From IMG/VR virus record IMGVR_UViG_3300025108_000012, positions 1-34,007 of that record: a stretch of 34,007 bases of DNA; one strand, given 5' to 3'. The first letter of the stretch is position 1. Each line of letters starts with the position of its first letter. Positions 1 to 6,710 of this stretch are shown here, in pieces. Position numbers and translations under genes: made by a program. The notes under the pieces are model-generated. The model saw only the letters and a program-made list of their open reading frames with translations. It had not been told where the DNA came from and ran no database searches. Source of the DNA: a virus.

Positions 1-127
1 TATGTCGATAATGCATTACGATCGACCCGGCGAGTAGTTTGATATGATAGCATTGAAACGATCCATCGATACTCATGTCGACGATTTCGATTTGACCTTC
101 TAACACTATGAACGACCATGCGCCGAA
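1..127. repeat. Left copy of 127-bp exact terminal direct repeat
   Basis: These 127 bases are identical to the last 127 bases of the window. An exact overlap of this size is what a k-mer assembler leaves at the ends of a circular or circularly permuted contig. The gene read across the join stays open and starts with an ATGA overlap on its neighbour, which supports true continuity. A genuine short terminal repeat of a linear virion cannot be excluded from sequence alone. Confidence 0.95.
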
Positions 128-190
128 CGTATGATTAAACGTGTTTGTTTTAAAAATACATTCTGTCGCTTGGATCGTTCGAATATTCAT
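1..190 (-). CDS. Small hypothetical protein, 5' part (gene crosses the contig join)
   Basis: This is the N-terminal part of a 96-residue protein whose remainder lies at 33780-33880. Its ATG at 188-190 overlaps the TGA of the helicase-loader gene as ATGA, the usual coupled arrangement. The frame stays open through base 1 and continues in the identical right-end repeat to a stop at 33780. The N-terminus reads MNIRTIQATECIFKTNTF. I do not recognise the family; there is no membrane segment or clear motif. It is the last gene of the replication operon, directly before a hairpin terminator, so a replication-linked or early accessory role is possible but unproven. Any caller treating the window as linear will truncate it to a GTG-started 68-residue version. 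Confidence 0.75.
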   Translation of the reverse strand, partial: MNIRTIQATECIFKTNTFNHTFGAWSFIVLEGQIEIVDMSIDGSFQCYHIKLLAGSIVMHYRH

Positions 191-1131
191 TTATCTACAT
201 ACCAGTGTTTTAAGTCTTTAGTTCGTCGACGATCTCGCCCGATCATTCGAAGCGGTTCATTGAACATTGCATCGAATCGACTGATAACCGCCTGATTATT
301 ATCTATTGATTGTATGAACTGGCGAGGCGTTAAGTTAGTCGTTGTAACGATTGATAGGTCGCCGCTTTCCCATCGTTCATATAATGAACCGTATAGATCA
401 GCATTAAACGAAGTTAACCAACTCGATTTATGAGCCGAGCCGCCAATTCCTCCGAGTTCATCGAATAAAAGCAAATCGATATTATCAAGCCAATTGTCGA
501 GCGGGTTCGACGCCTCGCCCCGGATACTGGCGTATCGTTGCTCGACTAGCTTTTGATGAGTTATATATTTAACTCGAAGGTCGCTGAATATCGCTTCTTT
601 AGCGAGACAGTATAAAAGAGATGTTTTACCGTTTCCCGGTTGTCCCCAGATATAAACGCTCGGGCTTTTCGGTTGCTCTTCATTTCCGTAACTAATCCAA
701 GAAACGAGCGATCGAATACGATGTCTCAACTCTGCCGAATCGTATTCATAAGCGCCGAAATGCATACCGAAGGCGTCGGGCGGTAGCTGTAATCGATTTA
801 GCTTTTCGAATCGTTGTCGAGTGATTTCGCATCGTGTACAGCGACTCGAATATGTATATCCGTCGTCGTCTTTTCGAGTGACTCGACCATACACGCATAA
901 ACCACAGTATGGCACTTCTTTTAATGTGTATTTGCTCTTGTGTCGATGTACCCAGTTATTCTCTTCGAGATTGCGATCGTTTAAATGTCGATAGTCGCCA
1001 TAGACTTTTTTAGTCGCCGTCGCTTTGAGTTCGTCTCGTCGCCTTCGAAGGTCGTCTAACATTGAAACAAACTCGGGTCGTTTAAGAGTCTCACTGAGAG
1101 AAACCATTTTATCAGTTTTATAATGTCTCAT
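187..1131 (-). CDS. DnaC-like AAA+ helicase loader / replication ATPase
   Basis: A 314-residue ATPase of the DnaC/IstB-like AAA+ group, expected to load the replicative helicase at the origin. Walker A is GQPGNGKT (about 163-170), Walker B is LLFDE (about 221-225), a sensor-1-like stretch IVTTTN lies near 261-266, and an arginine-containing ISRF lies near 283-286. The N-terminal part has two cysteine pairs, CGLC (76-79) and CTRC (98-101), which could hold a zinc ion, as in zinc-finger DnaC/DnaI-type loaders. The start at 1131 is supported by an AAAGGCGGG ribosome site, and the gene overlaps the end of the initiator gene by 14 bases. Position behind an iteron-containing initiator gene matches the lambda O/P-type arrangement. 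The IstB transposase-helper alternative is unlikely, as no transposase is present. Confidence 0.85.
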   Translation of the reverse strand: MRHYKTDKMVSLSETLKRPEFVSMLDDLRRRRDELKATATKKVYGDYRHLNDRNLEENNWVHRHKSKYTLKEVPYCGLCVYGRVTRKDDDGYTYSSRCTRCEITRQRFEKLNRLQLPPDAFGMHFGAYEYDSAELRHRIRSLVSWISYGNEEQPKSPSVYIWGQPGNGKTSLLYCLAKEAIFSDLRVKYITHQKLVEQRYASIRGEASNPLDNWLDNIDLLLFDELGGIGGSAHKSSWLTSFNADLYGSLYERWESGDLSIVTTTNLTPRQFIQSIDNNQAVISRFDAMFNEPLRMIGRDRRRTKDLKHWYVDK

Positions 1132-1858
1132 AGTACCCGCCTTTTAATAAATCGATTCTGAATAGTTTGCGAGCGACACGTTTTCGATTCTCAAATGAAT
1201 CGGCGATATTTAATCTTTTAAGCTGTTTCTCAATTGCTTTAATCTGATATTCTTCTAATCGTAAATCGGGTTTCATATCCGGGGTAGGTAGTGTCATTTT
1301 GTCACTATGTGTCAGCTTGTCACACTGTTCTATTGTTTCATAATTGAGAGAATTGTTAATTAGGTTGTAATTGTGTGACAGTCTGTCACTACCCCCCTGT
1401 GTCATTCTGTCACTACCTAAGACCTTTTTTGTCACTACCCCCTGTGTCATCCTGTCACTATGTGTCATCCTGTCACTATGTGTCACGTTGTCACTATGTG
1501 TCATTTTGACACTACCCTGTGAGACTCTCTCTCTCTTCGCTTTTTGCTTTGTCTCTTCACTACATTTCAGTATGTGAGAAACGTTTAAACTAGTCGTCGA
1601 TTTAGCATTTAAATCGCTCTCGACTCTGGTCGATGTACGTTTGATATACCCGGCGGCTTTTAGCTCAACGATATGTCGAACGATTGATCGACGATTATGA
1701 TTAAGAGTTGTCGCAATATCATTACTCGATACGTCGCCGCTAAATGTTGACCAGTCGACCCGCTGTAATATAGCGAGCAGTACAAGTTTGCCTAGTGGCT
1801 TTACTTTTAGCTTAAATATAGCGAGTCGAATATCGATCTCCCTGAGTTGTTCGTTCAT
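1118..1858 (-). CDS. Replication initiator with winged-helix N-terminus (lambda O-like role)
   Basis: A 246-residue protein. Residues of about 20-75 look like a winged helix-turn-helix with a recognition part near SSNDIATTLNHNRRSIVRHI. The middle (about 115-190) is a repetitive low-complexity linker of THSDRMT-like units, which is exactly where the DNA carries an 18-bp iteron array. The C-terminal 50 residues are basic and may contact the helicase loader or helicase encoded next. The start ATG follows an AAAGGGGAC ribosome site. As first gene of the leftward operon, it probably binds its own internal repeats and opens the origin, as lambda O does. The assignment rests on the fold, neighbours and iterons, not on direct family recognition. 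Confidence 0.75.
   Translation of the reverse strand: MNEQLREIDIRLAIFKLKVKPLGKLVLLAILQRVDWSTFSGDVSSNDIATTLNHNRRSIVRHIVELKAAGYIKRTSTRVESDLNAKSTTSLNVSHILKCSEETKQKAKRERVSQGSVKMTHSDNVTHSDRMTHSDRMTQGVVTKKVLGSDRMTQGGSDRLSHNYNLINNSLNYETIEQCDKLTHSDKMTLPTPDMKPDLRLEEYQIKAIEKQLKRLNIADSFENRKRVARKLFRIDLLKGGYYETL
1290..1514. repeat. ori: Iteron array inside the initiator gene: probable replication origin
   Basis: Eight full copies and one partial copy of an 18-bp unit, consensus TGTGTCATCCTGTCACTA on the plus strand. Copies start at 1290, 1308, 1374, 1398, (partial, about 1420), 1443, 1461, 1479 and 1497; the last four are head to tail with no spacer. Each unit carries two GTCA half-sites 8 bases apart. 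A conspicuously AT-rich stretch (1326-1373) sits between copies 2 and 3 and could be the unwinding element. The 18-bp period equals six codons, so repeat number can change without breaking the initiator frame. Lambda-type phages carry iterons in the same position, inside the O gene. Confidence 0.8.
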
Positions 1859-1987
1859 TGTGTCCCCTTTCTTGGGTCGTTTGAAGTGATATCAAAATAT
1901 ATTTTAAAATAATACTTGTCAACGCTTTTGTGTGGTGGTACACATTAATACATCACTAACACACACCGCTAAGAAAGCGAGAACATA
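1859..1987. promoter_or_regulatory. Divergent control region between the two early operons
   Basis: A 129-bp gene-free region between the leftward initiator gene and the rightward 1988 gene. On the plus strand TTGTCA (1916-1921) and TACACA (1939-1944) with 17-base spacing form a weak candidate promoter. Its -35 shares five bases with the -35 of the leftward promoter, so the two polymerases would compete. GT-rich and CA-rich tracts (about 1929-1972) give loose inverted symmetry that could be an operator, possibly for the HTH protein at 2221. The -35 is fairly clear; the rightward -10 is weak. Confidence 0.4.
1894..1922 (-). promoter_or_regulatory. Sigma-70-like promoter for the replication operon
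   Basis: On the minus strand a perfect TTGACA -35 (1922-1917) is followed after 17 bases by TATTTT (1899-1894); TATATT with 15-base spacing is an alternative -10. The initiator start lies about 36 bases downstream of the -10. Confidence 0.6.
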
Positions 1988-2221
1988 ATGAAACGACTCA
2001 AGACTTCAACGATTAAACGATACTCAAACAAACAACTCGTAAGACACTTCGATCGATTGCTCGACCTTTTCGACATCGCCCCGTTTCGATTAACTGGCTG
2101 CGATAAAGTGTTCGAATATGACCTGTCTAATAACAGTTACTTCTTTTCATTTACTACCGAAGATCGAGACACTTTGATTATTGCGATTGAAGCGATCTAT
2201 CGAACAATTGAGGCGAGATAA
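1988..2221 (+). CDS. Small hypothetical early protein
   Basis: A 77-residue protein, first gene of the only rightward operon. The N-terminus is basic (KRLKTSTIKRYSNKQLVRHF), followed by a mixed part ending in an acidic, hydrophobic helix-like tail. No family recognised and no membrane segment. The start is preceded by AAGCGAGAACATA, a leader also found before the RecT-like gene. The stop overlaps the next start as TAATG, so translation is probably coupled to the HTH gene. Function unknown; as an early gene next to a regulator it could be an anti-host or regulatory protein. Confidence 0.6.
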   Translation: MKRLKTSTIKRYSNKQLVRHFDRLLDLFDIAPFRLTGCDKVFEYDLSNNSYFFSFTTEDRDTLIIAIEAIYRTIEAR

Positions 2222-2613
2222 TGAACGACTTAAAACGACAGTTATTAAAGAAGAGCGTACCCGTTAAACGGCTCGCCGAGTTTGTCAGTATCGATCGATC
2301 ACACTGCTCGAAAATCATAAACGGTCATAGTCAACCGAGTATCGAACTCGCTCGACAACTCGCCGCCGCCGCTAATATGTTTACTCATCATCTCGGCTAT
2401 TATATGCCATCGGATTTCAGCAATTCAGAAAACGTCGACGATTCATACGATATACAAGTCGACGCCCTTGAACAGATTATCGCTCGATCAGTTGTTACAT
2501 ACGACGCTTATCGACGAAATATCGATGTAAATGCGACACCGCTTTTAAACGACTTCGAGGCGATCAAACGATTAAACGATCTAGTAAAATCGATCAATGG
2601 AGTAAATACATGA
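2221..2613 (+). CDS. HTH (Cro/XRE-like) DNA-binding protein
   Basis: A 130-residue protein with an XRE/Cro-like helix-turn-helix at about residues 15-50: VKRLAEFVSIDRSHCSKII forms the first helix, turn and recognition helix, followed by the typical PSIELARQLAAA helix. The C-terminal 70 residues are acidic and helical and may dimerise. It starts in a TAATG overlap with the previous gene, behind GAGGCGAG. It is the only Cro-like candidate in the genome. It may bind the divergent region 1859-1987 and tune early transcription. No integrase or self-cleaving repressor accompanies it, so a lysogeny switch is not supported. Confidence 0.75.
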   Translation: MNDLKRQLLKKSVPVKRLAEFVSIDRSHCSKIINGHSQPSIELARQLAAAANMFTHHLGYYMPSDFSNSENVDDSYDIQVDALEQIIARSVVTYDAYRRNIDVNATPLLNDFEAIKRLNDLVKSINGVNT

Positions 2614-2909
2614 GTCCCGACGCCCAGTTTGCGAACGATATGAAAATCAGTTTAATGCTCACGACTGTAATGATCTTCATCTATCTCGCATTTGCGAACG
2701 GCGGTTACGCCCCGGTCGATAGTTGTGCAAACTCTATCATCGACACGTTATCGCCCTTTCAAGTGCATCAATTAACTGACAGTAGTTACCCCGCAAATTA
2801 TAAAGAAGTAGCGAACTTTTGTATCGATCATCTTGATAACTGGCCTGATTTACTTAATGAAGCGAGAACATTTCGAGAGTTACCTTCTCGACCAGATATG
2901 CACTTTTAA
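2610..2909 (+). CDS. Small secreted or membrane-anchored hypothetical protein
   Basis: A 99-residue protein with one hydrophobic segment at about residues 13-31 (ISLMLTTVMIFIYLAFA), followed by about 65 polar residues with two cysteines (CANS, NFCID) that could form a disulphide outside the membrane. The segment could be an uncleaved anchor or a signal peptide. It begins in an ATGA overlap with the HTH gene after a GGAG ribosome site, so it is translated with that operon. Its early position and predicted export would fit superinfection exclusion or membrane signalling, but this is inference only. No family recognised. Confidence 0.55.
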   Translation: MSPDAQFANDMKISLMLTTVMIFIYLAFANGGYAPVDSCANSIIDTLSPFQVHQLTDSSYPANYKEVANFCIDHLDNWPDLLNEARTFRELPSRPDMHF

Positions 2910-2924
2910 ACAAACGAGAACATA

Positions 2925-4031
2925 ATGAACAACACTAATTTTTGGATACCTAAAACGGGCGAAGAACTTGAACGATTAGCGGGCGTACTCTCTGACAATC
3001 CCCGATCAGCTAAAGAGCTAATTCGCTGTCATGCTTGGTTCGGCCATTTCTTCGACGGTCATCTCGGCAAGGTTCAAGCGAATACTTCAATAATACAGGG
3101 CAAACCCGCCTTGATGAGTGATGCTCTCGTCGGAATATGTTATCAATCGGGGCTCGTTCGTCGCTTATCTGTCGTCGAATCTACTGATAAACAATGTACT
3201 GTCGAAGCCGAGCGAAACGACGAACCGCCGGGCGAAGTTCATCGATTCACCTTCACTTGGCAAATGGCCCAACAAATGGGATTGATCAAAGCAGTCTGGA
3301 ATAAACAAGCGGCTAATATGCTTCTCAAACGATGTCGAAGTTTTATATGTCGTCAAGTATTTCCCGAGGCCGTTTCGGGATTATATACGATCGATGAGAT
3401 CGCCGACTTCGCTTCGTTACCTGAAAAAGAAATCGAAGCTCTACAAGCTCGATCAATCGGTTTCGATGATTACAATTCAAAAAATGCAAGCTCGGCGAAA
3501 CCCGAACCCGCCCCGCCAGTCGAACAAAAAAAAAGTGAACTCATCGACTTAGACGCTGACACTACCCGAGTTTATCGATCGTTTGATCGAGAAGAGTTAT
3601 TCTTTGAACATTGCGACGAACTGAATATTTCAGCTGATCAAGTCTTCACAAAGATAAACGCTGATAAATTCGATACAGCAAAAGCGACGCCCGCCGAACG
3701 TCAGAAATACTTTTATAATAATATTGCGCTCGACATCATCCGACGGGGTACATTTTTAATAGAGGACTGGCAATCATTAACGAGCGAACATAAAGCGCCG
3801 TTTCACAAGGGCTTGTCTTCTCAATACCCAGTACTCTCTGAAATCCCGTTGAGTTGGTACGAACATCGGTTATGTTTACCCGCTTTCGCCGAGACATTAA
3901 TATTAACGCTAGACGTACCCGAAACAGAGTATCAAAGCGTGCGTCGAGCTTTTCAAAACTACCCGAGCGACGATTGGCGTTTGTTCGATTATGTATCTGC
4001 TCTTGTCGTCGAAGAAACCGTCGAAGATTAG
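2925..4031 (+). CDS. recT: RecT-like single-strand annealing protein
   Basis: A 368-residue protein. Residues of about 60-170 follow the RecT pattern: GKPALMSDALVGIC with the preceding QANTSII strand, an SGLVRRL strand, the FTFTWQMAQQMGL segment, the W-K-ANMLLKRCRSFICR helix and FPEAVSGLYTIDEI. This family anneals complementary single strands and drives recombination-dependent replication. The C-terminal 170 residues lie outside the core and are not recognised. The start is preceded by ACGAGAACATA, a leader shared with the gene at 1988. Its usual partner, an exonuclease, is not adjacent; the only candidate nuclease-like gene is at 31775-32818. It ends convergently with, and 4 bases inside, the last gene of the structural operon. 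Confidence 0.75.
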   Translation: MNNTNFWIPKTGEELERLAGVLSDNPRSAKELIRCHAWFGHFFDGHLGKVQANTSIIQGKPALMSDALVGICYQSGLVRRLSVVESTDKQCTVEAERNDEPPGEVHRFTFTWQMAQQMGLIKAVWNKQAANMLLKRCRSFICRQVFPEAVSGLYTIDEIADFASLPEKEIEALQARSIGFDDYNSKNASSAKPEPAPPVEQKKSELIDLDADTTRVYRSFDREELFFEHCDELNISADQVFTKINADKFDTAKATPAERQKYFYNNIALDIIRRGTFLIEDWQSLTSEHKAPFHKGLSSQYPVLSEIPLSWYEHRLCLPAFAETLILTLDVPETEYQSVRRAFQNYPSDDWRLFDYVSALVVEETVED

Positions 4032-4306
4032 CGAAGCGGTTGCGGTGTCTGTAAAACGTGATTGTTTTGATTCTGATTCTGATTTAATAGCGTTTCTAAT
4101 CGAGTCATACTCGCAATCAAACGAGCGAGTTTATCATCGATTTCGCCGAGCTTTTGATCGACGGCGCTTGCTCTCGTTTCTAACGATTTGATTTGTTGTT
4201 TCATTCGTCCCAGTTGCTCGGCGGCGTGTGCTTTGTCTTGTAGAGACTTAAAAAAGATACCCACTAAACCGATTAACGTACCGACATCAATTGCGCTCAT
4301 ATCCAT
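4028..4306 (-). CDS. Small membrane protein with coiled coil (XhlA-like layout)
   Basis: A 92-residue protein with a short hydrophobic segment (IDVGTLIGLVGIFF, about residues 6-19), then a charged helix with heptad-like spacing (about 25-75) and a glutamine/asparagine-rich tail (NQNQNQNN). Size and order resemble haemolysin XhlA-type lysis accessory proteins but in reversed topology, so the comparison is weak. It is the last gene of the structural operon and overlaps the convergent RecT-like gene by 4 bases (4028-4031), with no terminator hairpin between. The start could also be the second ATG two codons in. Likely a lysis or membrane accessory protein. Confidence 0.55.
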   Translation of the reverse strand: MDMSAIDVGTLIGLVGIFFKSLQDKAHAAEQLGRMKQQIKSLETRASAVDQKLGEIDDKLARLIASMTRLETLLNQNQNQNNHVLQTPQPLR

Positions 4307-4307
4307 T

Positions 4308-4784
4308 TTAACGACCCCAGACTAACAATGAGAGAGAAGCGACGGCGATTAAACTAACCGCCCCGACACTATATAATAACATATTTCGTTGTTTGTACGA
4401 TGTAGCGAGCGATTCTTCAAGTCGAGTTAATCTAAACTCATACGCTTTAATCGTGACAGCGTCGTCGTGTTCTCTATTTAAAGCGATCGTCTGTTCTCTG
4501 TTCATACCCTGTAAGCATTCATCGATAGCTGAATCGATGGCGTATGAACAAAGATCGGGCGAGCCTTCAAGTATGCTTTTAATTCTGACAAAATTAAACG
4601 GCGTTAACATGATCGATGTATCGCCAACGACGAAGCCTTTTCGAACTTTTAGAGTATGAATCGGCTCAACGTTCGCACCCAGATAAATCATAGTTGCGGG
4701 GATATCCCGAGGCAAAACGGGCGTTAAAATCAGCGATAATGAGACTAATATACTAATCACTACAGACGACCTCTTTATAATCAT
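4308..4784 (-). CDS. Two-segment membrane hypothetical protein
   Basis: A 158-residue protein with a hydrophobic N-terminal segment after a KR pair (about residues 4-24), a central soluble region of about 110 residues with two cysteines (DLCSY, DECLQ), and a C-terminal membrane segment (LLYSVGAVSLIAVASLSLLV, about 136-155) before WGR. The positive N-terminus favours the ATG at 4784, which overlaps the previous gene by 32 bases but has a poor ribosome site. A GTG at 4760 lies at a good distance from GAGG and is the alternative start. It stands in a cluster of three small membrane proteins downstream of the fibres and could act in lysis of the envelope. No family recognised. Confidence 0.55.
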   Translation of the reverse strand: MIIKRSSVVISILVSLSLILTPVLPRDIPATMIYLGANVEPIHTLKVRKGFVVGDTSIMLTPFNFVRIKSILEGSPDLCSYAIDSAIDECLQGMNREQTIALNREHDDAVTIKAYEFRLTRLEESLATSYKQRNMLLYSVGAVSLIAVASLSLLVWGR

Positions 4785-5049
4785 TCAGCGCTTTTTTAAC
4801 TCTCTCATCACATACGACAGTACATTCGAGAACTTCGCCGCCCGCTCGCTTCGCTTTACATTCTGTTAACTGTCGATTGATATCGAGAGCGACCGTCGTT
4901 TGTTTTTCGGCTTCGACGATATACGATGAGCATATATCAACGGGGTCTTTATCTCCGAGCAAATACCCGGCGGTCGTTGCGACAACGATCGAACATAAGG
5001 CGAGAACATAAGGGATCGTTTCTCGATGTGCCAAAAGTTGCTCGATCAT
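4753..5049 (-). CDS. Membrane-anchored cysteine-rich hypothetical protein (possible spanin-like)
   Basis: A 98-residue protein with an N-terminal membrane segment (YVLALCSIVVATTAGYLL, about 14-31) and a soluble remainder with helical character and five cysteines (DICSSY, TECKAK, LECTVVCDE, VVCSD). Topology (one N-terminal anchor, periplasmic helical domain) resembles an inner-membrane spanin, but typical spanins lack this cysteine density. It overlaps the upstream gene as ATGA and the downstream gene by 32 bases, which also recalls the nested Rz/Rz1 style. It lies about 4.6 kb downstream of the holin. Function is a guess. Confidence 0.5.
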   Translation of the reverse strand: MIEQLLAHRETIPYVLALCSIVVATTAGYLLGDKDPVDICSSYIVEAEKQTTVALDINRQLTECKAKRAGGEVLECTVVCDERVKKALNDYKEVVCSD

Positions 5050-5414
5050 AACAGCACAATTGACACAAGATCACCCGCGACATAATCAACCTTTTCATCA
5101 CCTAACCCCTTAGGAATTAAATAAGCAATAGGTGCACCGCTTTGAGTTGTCGTGAGATAAGAGCCGCTTTGATATAGCTCGCAACCCTGCCAGCTTGCCG
5201 AAGTGTTTAGCGGGATAAGAGCTGGCCCGCTTGTCGCAATCTCAGCAACTAACAATTCACTAGTTGTCACGTCATCGCTTACGAGAATCGTTTTAACGCT
5301 TGTACAGATACCAAGATTTCGACCTACTGATAATGTATCGAGCAACCCAGTTTCGTTAAATTGTGCAAACTGTCCGACCTGTAAACTAATGGAACATTCA
5401 TTTATAAATTTCAT
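5046..5414 (-). CDS. Hypothetical virion-surface or fibre-associated protein
   Basis: A 122-residue protein, mostly predicted beta strand, with no membrane segment. It starts MKFINECSISLQVGQFAQFN and includes a PALIPLNTSASWQGCELYQSG stretch resembling small beta-sandwich phage surface proteins. It lies downstream of two fibre-like genes and shares their atypical base use (few TCGA). The ribosome site is weak; it probably relies on coupling, as it begins 4 bases after the previous stop and overlaps the next gene as ATGA. It may be a fibre tip or fibre chaperone. No family recognised. Confidence 0.5.
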   Translation of the reverse strand: MKFINECSISLQVGQFAQFNETGLLDTLSVGRNLGICTSVKTILVSDDVTTSELLVAEIATSGPALIPLNTSASWQGCELYQSGSYLTTTQSGAPIAYLIPKGLGDEKVDYVAGDLVSIVLL

Positions 5415-5418
5415 AATA

Positions 5419-6090
5419 TCACGCTGTAAATTTAGCTGTTAAAGCATATTGATTTTTAGTTGCTGTCGATTGTGGCCAAGCTACATTTCCGCTAAGTGTG
5501 AGTGTTTTTAGGCCTACATCAACAGTCGATCCACTAGTTGATATATAACCATGAATTGTCTGTCTGTTATAGCCTGTTCTTCTTATACGAACAATCGGCC
5601 CAAGTGCTGTACCTGTGCTCGTTTGCCATTGCGCATCAATGAAAGCTGTTGACTGTGAGTTTTCAGCTAGACATACATCACAACTCAGTAAAGCTTTTGT
5701 ATTTGCATCAACTGTTATTCTCTCGATGTATCTTGATTTAGTGCCGTAAACTTTTTCTCCAATTGTTAATTTAGGCAAACTGTCAAGAATCACGTTCGGC
5801 CCTGCAGTTGACAACGTGCTACGAATCGGCAAAAGAAATGGTGACTCAAATGACGTGTTATAATATGATGCTGTATATTGTGCCGCTGATAAAGTTGATG
5901 GAGTTGCAAAAGTCGCTATGTCTTCATATCGAATTATTATTGCAGATGCGATCCAGTCTGAACCATCAAAATACAATGCATCATTCACAGCAGGGCTAGT
6001 CGATACGTTTGAAAGGTCATTTAAATCAAGCGTGACTTGACCAATTCGATCAGGTTCAATGCTGTTTATTGTATTAGTTAAATAACTCAT
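5419..6090 (-). CDS. Tail-fibre-like protein, paralogue of the upstream gene
   Basis: A 223-residue protein. Its first 55 residues (DRIGQVTLDLNDLSNVST, then YFDGSDW) closely parallel the upstream protein (SRIGAIGAELGDLSDVTE, then IYDGSSW), the linker type seen in trimeric phage fibres before a receptor-binding domain. The remainder is a predicted beta-rich domain ending NQYALTAKFTA, unlike its paralogue. Start ATG follows GAGGAAAT and overlaps the upstream stop. The likely role is an alternative or accessory host-recognition fibre. Base composition is AT-richer and TCGA-poor compared with the tail genes, suggesting import by recombination. Confidence 0.6.
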   Translation of the reverse strand: MSYLTNTINSIEPDRIGQVTLDLNDLSNVSTSPAVNDALYFDGSDWIASAIIIRYEDIATFATPSTLSAAQYTASYYNTSFESPFLLPIRSTLSTAGPNVILDSLPKLTIGEKVYGTKSRYIERITVDANTKALLSCDVCLAENSQSTAFIDAQWQTSTGTALGPIVRIRRTGYNRQTIHGYISTSGSTVDVGLKTLTLSGNVAWPQSTATKNQYALTAKFTA

Positions 6091-6710
6091 GTTCTAATTT
6101 CCTCAATTAGAATATAACCCCGCTCACTATGTCTATCAGTTTGAGAAGCTTTAGCGACAACGTTTGTCGCAGTGATGATCTCTACTGTGTAAGTAGTTCC
6201 AGTCGTGGGCGTGACAATAGTTACAGCCGGATTACCAACTAGATCATTTGTATAGCCACAATTACCAGTCGCACCAACTTGACTTGAACCATCGTGCCAG
6301 CGGTATTCTAAAAGCCCGCTTGAGTTTGTTAGATCAAGTCCTGCGACTGCATACAATTTAAACGTGCCCGCGGGTAGTGTGACGCTTGATATCCAATTTG
6401 ACGCACTTGTAATTGTAGCGCCTGTGATTGTGTTAGTTGTCGAAGCTGCATAAAACTCAACATCATTACCAACGGATACACCGCTTGCGCCTGAACCGCT
6501 GTAATTTTGACTCGCTCCCTCACCAATGAAAATCGTTCCTGCGTATGTTGCTGTTGGTGTCGCATTTTCCCAACTTGAACCGTCATAAATTAAATAATTT
6601 CCAAGGGCTACACTTGATTCTGTGACATCGCTTAAATCTCCTAACTCTGCACCTATTGCACCAATTCGACTAGGTTCTCCATTGCCTATTTTTATTTTAT
6701 TATGTGACAT
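6087..6710 (-). CDS. Tail-fibre-like protein with variable C-terminal domain
   Basis: A 207-residue protein when started at the ATG at 6710, which overlaps the upstream fibre stop as ATGA behind GGGAG. A TTG 15 bases upstream is a less likely start. The N-terminal linker (RIGAIGAELGDLSDVTE) is shared with the next gene. The remainder (GEGASQNYSGSGASGVSVGN onward) is Ser/Thr/Gly-rich beta structure, typical of adhesion domains exposed on fibre tips. It probably extends the main fibre or forms a side fibre. Composition differs from the tail genes, like its two downstream neighbours. Confidence 0.6.
   Translation of the reverse strand: MSHNKIKIGNGEPSRIGAIGAELGDLSDVTESSVALGNYLIYDGSSWENATPTATYAGTIFIGEGASQNYSGSGASGVSVGNDVEFYAASTTNTITGATITSASNWISSVTLPAGTFKLYAVAGLDLTNSSGLLEYRWHDGSSQVGATGNCGYTNDLVGNPAVTIVTPTTGTTYTVEIITATNVVAKASQTDRHSERGYILIEEIRT

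Noticed and set aside
1290-1514. CRISPR array
   Set aside because: Repeats are 18 bp and mostly directly adjacent without unique spacers, inside a coding gene; iterons fit far better.
1371-1577. 68-codon plus-strand frame with repeated CVILSL units
   Set aside because: It is the other-strand reading of the iteron array and overlaps the initiator gene; repeats are explained by the DNA iterons.
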